From assembly GCA_003559095.1 (NCBI GenBank), contig PWMW01000264.1, positions 29,065 to 93,064 on the forward strand: 64,000 nucleotides of DNA, read 5' to 3'. Shown here in pieces: positions 61,204 to 64,000 of this stretch. How positions within the stretch are numbered: the first letter of the stretch is position 1; each line of letters opens with the position of its first letter. The position numbers and the translations under genes are program-made. The notes under the pieces are model-generated. The model was not told the DNA's origin, made no database searches, and saw only the letters and a list, made by a program, of their open reading frames with translations. The DNA is from Clostridiales bacterium (GTDB lineage Bacteria; Bacillota; Limnochordia; Darwinibacteriales; B1SED10-159).

Positions 61204-61243
61204 GTGACAACTTATTATAACCACTATGGGTTGTCACATGCAA
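61204..61243 (-). promoter_or_regulatory. gntR-opuC promoter with GTGACAAC/GTTGTCAC palindrome
   Basis: On the minus strand TTGCAT and TATAAT are spaced 18 bases (61243-61238 and 61219-61214). The exact 8-bp inverted repeat GTGACAAC-N18-GTTGTCAC (arms 61237-61230 and 61211-61204) flanks the -10 box, as expected for an operator of the neighbouring GntR-type protein. The binding itself is inferred. Confidence 0.75.
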
Positions 61244-61377
61244 GTGGCTTCAGCGGCCCTCAGCGCTCGTAAGGTTGTCTAACCCGGGTTTACTCTAGGT
61301 TCAGCCCATTGATCCTTATATATACTCACCGAGACAATCCATTTCTAAAGAAGGGGTTGCCTCTCAGGCAAAGAAGA

Positions 61378-61400
61378 AAGGGAGGCTTGTGCCCCCCTTG
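61378..61400 (-). terminator. Probable terminator after the GNAT gene
   Basis: AAGGGGGGC-ACAA-GCCTCCCTT with one mismatch, then TCTTCTTT on the minus strand. Confidence 0.6.
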
Positions 61401-61408
61401 GTACTGGT

Positions 61409-61894
61409 CTAAAGTCGTTTTTGGTATAGTGCCAGTGGGTCGCCATCGGCCCAAAAGTCTGGTACTTCCGCCACCATGGTATAGCCCACCGCTTCGTAGA
61501 ATGCCCGTGTACTGTCGCAGTACGAAGCCGTTGTTGTTTCGGTGTACATCATGCGGCCGTCTCTGGCAGCCAGTTCGCCTTCGAGGGACTCCAACAGGCG
61601 GCGTCCGATACCGCCACCCCGCTGGCCCTTCTTAACGGCAAAGGATGCCAAAAAATACACTCCGTCGGCGTCTTGGCGTTTAGTTGCGCCGACAACGCCT
61701 AGCAATTGGTCACCGCTGCGAGCCACCAAGAACAGATCATCGTCCTTGTGGCCGCTGACGAACTCACGGTAGTTCGCCTCCGCTTTAACAAAATCTCGCT
61801 CATAAAAGAACTCCGGAAGACTGCGAATGGTCTCCACAGCCCCGTCCAGTGTTGCTTCCGTCAATCGTTCAACTTGAATATCCATCGACGTCAT
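61409..61894 (-). CDS. GNAT-family N-acetyltransferase
   Basis: A 161-residue acetyl-CoA-dependent acetyltransferase. The CoA-binding motif A is FAVKKGQRGGGIGRRLLESLEGEL, preceded by LFLVARSGDQLLGVVGATKRQ and followed by AFYEAVGYTMVAEVP. The acceptor substrate is unknown. The first ATG (61894) shares a base with the TGA of the cobalamin adenosyltransferase gene (TGATG), so the two are coupled. I keep that start, though an ATG at 61885 exists. Confidence 0.85.
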   Translation of the reverse strand: MTSMDIQVERLTEATLDGAVETIRSLPEFFYERDFVKAEANYREFVSGHKDDDLFLVARSGDQLLGVVGATKRQDADGVYFLASFAVKKGQRGGGIGRRLLESLEGELAARDGRMMYTETTTASYCDSTRAFYEAVGYTMVAEVPDFWADGDPLALYQKRL

Positions 61895-62451
61895 CAGCTC
61901 CTATCCAATTGATCACTGCGTTCATGCACGCGGGCCAAGACAAACAAGTAATCACTAATTCGGTTCAAAAATGGCAGAGCCAGCGCTGCCTGCTCCAGGC
62001 CCTCTTCATGGCAGCGTACAGCCAGCCGTTCGGCTCGGCGGGCAATGGCCCGGGCCGCGTGAAGGTAGGCATTGGCCTTATTGCTGCCTGGAATGACAAA
62101 ACTGCGCAGGGGCGGCAGCTGGCGTTTGCGGGAAGCGGTCCACTCTTCTAACTGTCCCACTGCCTGCTGTAGCTCCAAGAGGGCGGCGTCATCCAACGCT
62201 AATCCAGCCATGCAAGCCGCCGCCGCTAAGAGCTGCTCTTGAACCCAGTACAACTCGTGGGCAGCCGCTTTTCCTAGATACTGCCGGGCTACGCCTAAAA
62301 AGGCTGAAAGCTCATCCACAGTTCCATATGCATCCACCTGCAGAGCAGCCTTGGAGATCCTCTGCCCCGCTGCATTACGGGTGAAACCGGCATCGCCTGG
62401 ACGCGGCGTTCCTCCGCTCACGGTCCTATCTCCTCTCCCCACATCCGTCAT
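61894..62451 (-). CDS. Cob(I)alamin adenosyltransferase, PduO type
   Basis: A 185-residue enzyme that transfers the adenosyl group of ATP to cob(I)alamin to form coenzyme B12. It shows the ATP-binding N-terminus (RPGDAGFTRNAAGQRISK), VDAYGTVDELSAFLGVAR, and the helix-bundle stretch IPGSNKANAYLHAARAIARRAERLAV followed by LPFLNRISDYLFVLARV. It provides the cofactor for the class II ribonucleotide reductase NrdJ encoded at 33-35 kb. Followed by an overlapping GNAT gene. Confidence 0.93.
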   Translation of the reverse strand: MTDVGRGDRTVSGGTPRPGDAGFTRNAAGQRISKAALQVDAYGTVDELSAFLGVARQYLGKAAAHELYWVQEQLLAAAACMAGLALDDAALLELQQAVGQLEEWTASRKRQLPPLRSFVIPGSNKANAYLHAARAIARRAERLAVRCHEEGLEQAALALPFLNRISDYLFVLARVHERSDQLDRS

Positions 62452-62502
62452 GCACCTGTTGGCCTTTATGAAACAAGGCCGCTAGGACGCTGTGCACCAC
62501 CG

Positions 62503-63396
62503 TTAGAACAAGCGGCTTTCGCGAATGCGGACTTCCTGCAGCAGCCGCTGTTCCGCCAATTTCACGTAGTTGGCATCAATGTCATAGCCCACATAGTGGC
62601 GTCCTTGGGCAGCCGCGGCCACACAAGTAGTTCCCGAACCGCAGAACGGATCCAGCACCGTATCCTCTACAAACGTGTACAACTCAATAAGTCGACGGGG
62701 CAGTTCCACCGGAAAGGGTGCCGGGTGGCCGATCTTGCGCGCTGACTCCGTGGGAAACTCCCAAACACTCTTGGTAAAGGACAAAAACTCGTCCCGCTCA
62801 ATGGTACTGTTGTCCTTGCTTCCCTCCCGCTTGTACGCGCCTTTGGAAAACACCAGAATATACTCGTGTACGTCCCGCAGGGTGGGATTGGAAGCACTCA
62901 TCCAGCTTCCCCAAGCACAGGAGCCTCCGGAACTGGCCGCCTTGTTCCAGATGATCTCGCCCCGCATCAAGTAGCCCAGTTCCAGCAGATCATGGGTAAT
63001 GTACGAGTGCAGCGGGATGTACGGCTTGCGCCCCAGATTGGCAACATTCACTGCCAAGCGTCCCCCGGGTTCGAGAACGCGCAGGGTTTCGGCAAAGACG
63101 TCCTTCAGCAGCTGCAGGTAATCTGGAAGCGAAAGATCATCATCATACTGTTTCCCTACATTATATGGTGGTGATGTCACCGCCAATGCAATACAGTTAT
63201 CTGGCAGTTCCTTCATCTGACGACTATCGCCAAGGACCACCGAATCACGCACGCTGTCGGGGACAGCTGTTTTTTGTTGGTCTGCTGTCTGCGCAGCAGA
63301 TTGAGCGTACAGCTGGCGCTGGTAGAAATAACTTGAGTCGTGACCTTCGCGCTGCGATACCCCAAAGTCCGCAGTTTTTGTCTTTTTTCGAGCCAT
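62503..63396 (-). CDS. Orphan DNA methyltransferase (N4-cytosine or N6-adenine)
   Basis: A 297-residue amino-methyltransferase of the beta arrangement. Catalytic motif IV TSPPYNVGKQYDDD (about residue 84) comes before the SAM-binding motif I in VEDTVLDPFCGSGTTCVAAAAQGRHYVGYDID near the C-terminus. SPPY is compatible with N4-cytosine or N6-adenine methylation. There is no restriction enzyme or specificity subunit next to it, so it is either regulatory or protective. The recognition site cannot be read from the sequence. Confidence 0.9.
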   Translation of the reverse strand: MARKKTKTADFGVSQREGHDSSYFYQRQLYAQSAAQTADQQKTAVPDSVRDSVVLGDSRQMKELPDNCIALAVTSPPYNVGKQYDDDLSLPDYLQLLKDVFAETLRVLEPGGRLAVNVANLGRKPYIPLHSYITHDLLELGYLMRGEIIWNKAASSGGSCAWGSWMSASNPTLRDVHEYILVFSKGAYKREGSKDNSTIERDEFLSFTKSVWEFPTESARKIGHPAPFPVELPRRLIELYTFVEDTVLDPFCGSGTTCVAAAAQGRHYVGYDIDANYVKLAEQRLLQEVRIRESRLF

Positions 63397-63421
63397 GAGA
63401 GCCTCCCCACTTCAACTTGGA

Positions 63422-63832
63422 TTACGCAACAACAACCTTCCAGTGAATCTCAGCAGTTTGGGACACCATTCCCGCAACGGAACAGTATTTGTCCATGGAC
63501 AACTGGACAGCCTGTTCCAACGCTTTTTCGCTGAGATCGTTTCCGGAAAAATGGAAAATCACGGTGACCCGGGAGAACACCTTGGGATGTGTCTCCTTGC
63601 GTTCGGCCTCAATATCAATGCGCATAGCATCCAACGCAATGCGCTTTTTCTGCAGGATATGAAGAACGTCAATCCCGGAACAGCCAGCCAAACCCAGAAG
63701 AACCATTTCCATGGGGCCCGCAGCACTGTCCAGCCCGCCATTGGCGGCACTAGTATCCATGACCACGGCGTGCCCGCTGCCAGAGGTGCCCAAGAATCGC
63801 ATAGCTCCCGCCCATTGTACAGATACATTCAT
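63422..63832 (-). CDS. OsmC/Ohr-family peroxide-handling protein
   Basis: A 136-residue OsmC-fold protein. It shows MDTSAANGGLDSAAGPMEMVLLGLAGCSGIDVLHILQKKRI, with the first reactive Cys in GLAGCSGID, and the second Cys in MDKYCSVAGMVSQ. These two cysteines reduce organic hydroperoxides in the family. The ATG at 63832 has GGAGGGG 7 bases upstream. The 22 extra residues of the track ORF are unsupported. It lies 25 bases before the methyltransferase gene and may be co-transcribed. Confidence 0.9.
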   Translation of the reverse strand: MNVSVQWAGAMRFLGTSGSGHAVVMDTSAANGGLDSAAGPMEMVLLGLAGCSGIDVLHILQKKRIALDAMRIDIEAERKETHPKVFSRVTVIFHFSGNDLSEKALEQAVQLSMDKYCSVAGMVSQTAEIHWKVVVA

Positions 63833-64000
63833 TCTAGATCCCCTCCTGGGAGCAACATGGAGGTTGCGACCCCCACGAAACGCCAAAGCGTTAGCCATAG
63901 TGCGCCAGTGCTGGGCGATCGAGGGCCTTTAATTAACGCTCGACGGGGGCTGCTTAAGCCGAAGCGATACTGTATTGATACCCGTCAAAGCGCTGAAGGA

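Noticed and set aside
63930-64000. Minus-strand reading frame entering from the window edge (ending LQRFDGYQYSIASA or GINTVSLRLKQPPSSVN)
   Set aside because: Two frames are open, neither is recognisable and only about 20 codons are visible.

Overview
The window reads as a chromosomal segment of a Gram-positive, Bacillota-type bacterium. Evidence for this: CIRCE-controlled groESL, a TRAP (MtrB) protein, a PerR-like Fur regulator, an IreB/ReoM protein, a SCIFF peptide with its radical SAM maturase, a B12-dependent ribonucleotide reductase, strong AGGAGG ribosome sites with frequent TTG/GTG starts, and the Bacillus-like gene orders dnaE-accD-accA-pfkA-pyk-fxsA and polA-mutM-coaE. I cannot name the species. 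No phage, plasmid, CRISPR or rRNA is visible. There is one tRNA-Leu and one decayed IS110-type transposase fragment.

Layout. 1-3.4 kb (minus): two-component pair (kinase cut by the window edge), an NCS2 purine permease with a PurR-box-like site, and carbamate kinase. 3.5-7.8 kb (plus): groES-groEL, an RluA-type pseudouridine synthase and a GT4 glycosyltransferase. 7.8-21.2 kb (minus): an antibiotic-resistance-type ABC-F protein behind a long leader with an attenuator, an MFS carrier, a PatB-type C-S lyase, a two-subunit ABC exporter (one half broken by an in-frame TAG), two sugar-dehydrogenase-like Gfo/Idh genes, a prepilin peptidase, and the scfA-scfB ribosomal peptide locus. 21.4-28.1 kb: a glycerol-3-phosphate dehydrogenase-type operon with a leader attenuator, two orphan Opp ATPases and a nicotinate phosphoribosyltransferase. 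28.1-37.1 kb: lytic transglycosylase, mgsA, coaE, mutM, polA, a class II ribonucleotide reductase whose C-terminal cysteine tail is separated by an in-frame stop, sfsA and perR. 37.3-41.4 kb: tRNA-Leu, a very large secreted protein made of two apparent seven-bladed propellers, and the IS110 remnant. 41.4-54.8 kb: antiporter/PII-like/flavin reductase operon, HypE-like protein, then the glycolysis, fatty-acid and replication cluster, murA and ireB/reoM. 55.2-58.0 kb (plus): PspC and LiaF-like envelope proteins, a nitroreductase-like protein and a PIN-like protein. 58.0-64.0 kb (minus): an opuC osmoprotectant transporter with its own GntR regulator, GNAT, cobalamin adenosyltransferase, an orphan DNA methyltransferase and an OsmC protein.

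How the genes fit together. Cobalamin adenosyltransferase makes the cofactor that NrdJ needs. pfkA, pyk and accAD connect glycolysis to fatty-acid synthesis. ireB/reoM is translationally coupled to murA, the enzyme whose stability its homologues control in other Firmicutes. Several operons carry readable control elements: CIRCE, a PurBox-like site, a PerR-type promoter palindrome, a GntR-type palindrome and three leader terminators. The points most worth a second look are the ABC-F leader, the ireB-murA coupling, the split NrdJ tail, the TAG-broken exporter gene, the double-propeller secreted protein and the glp leader.
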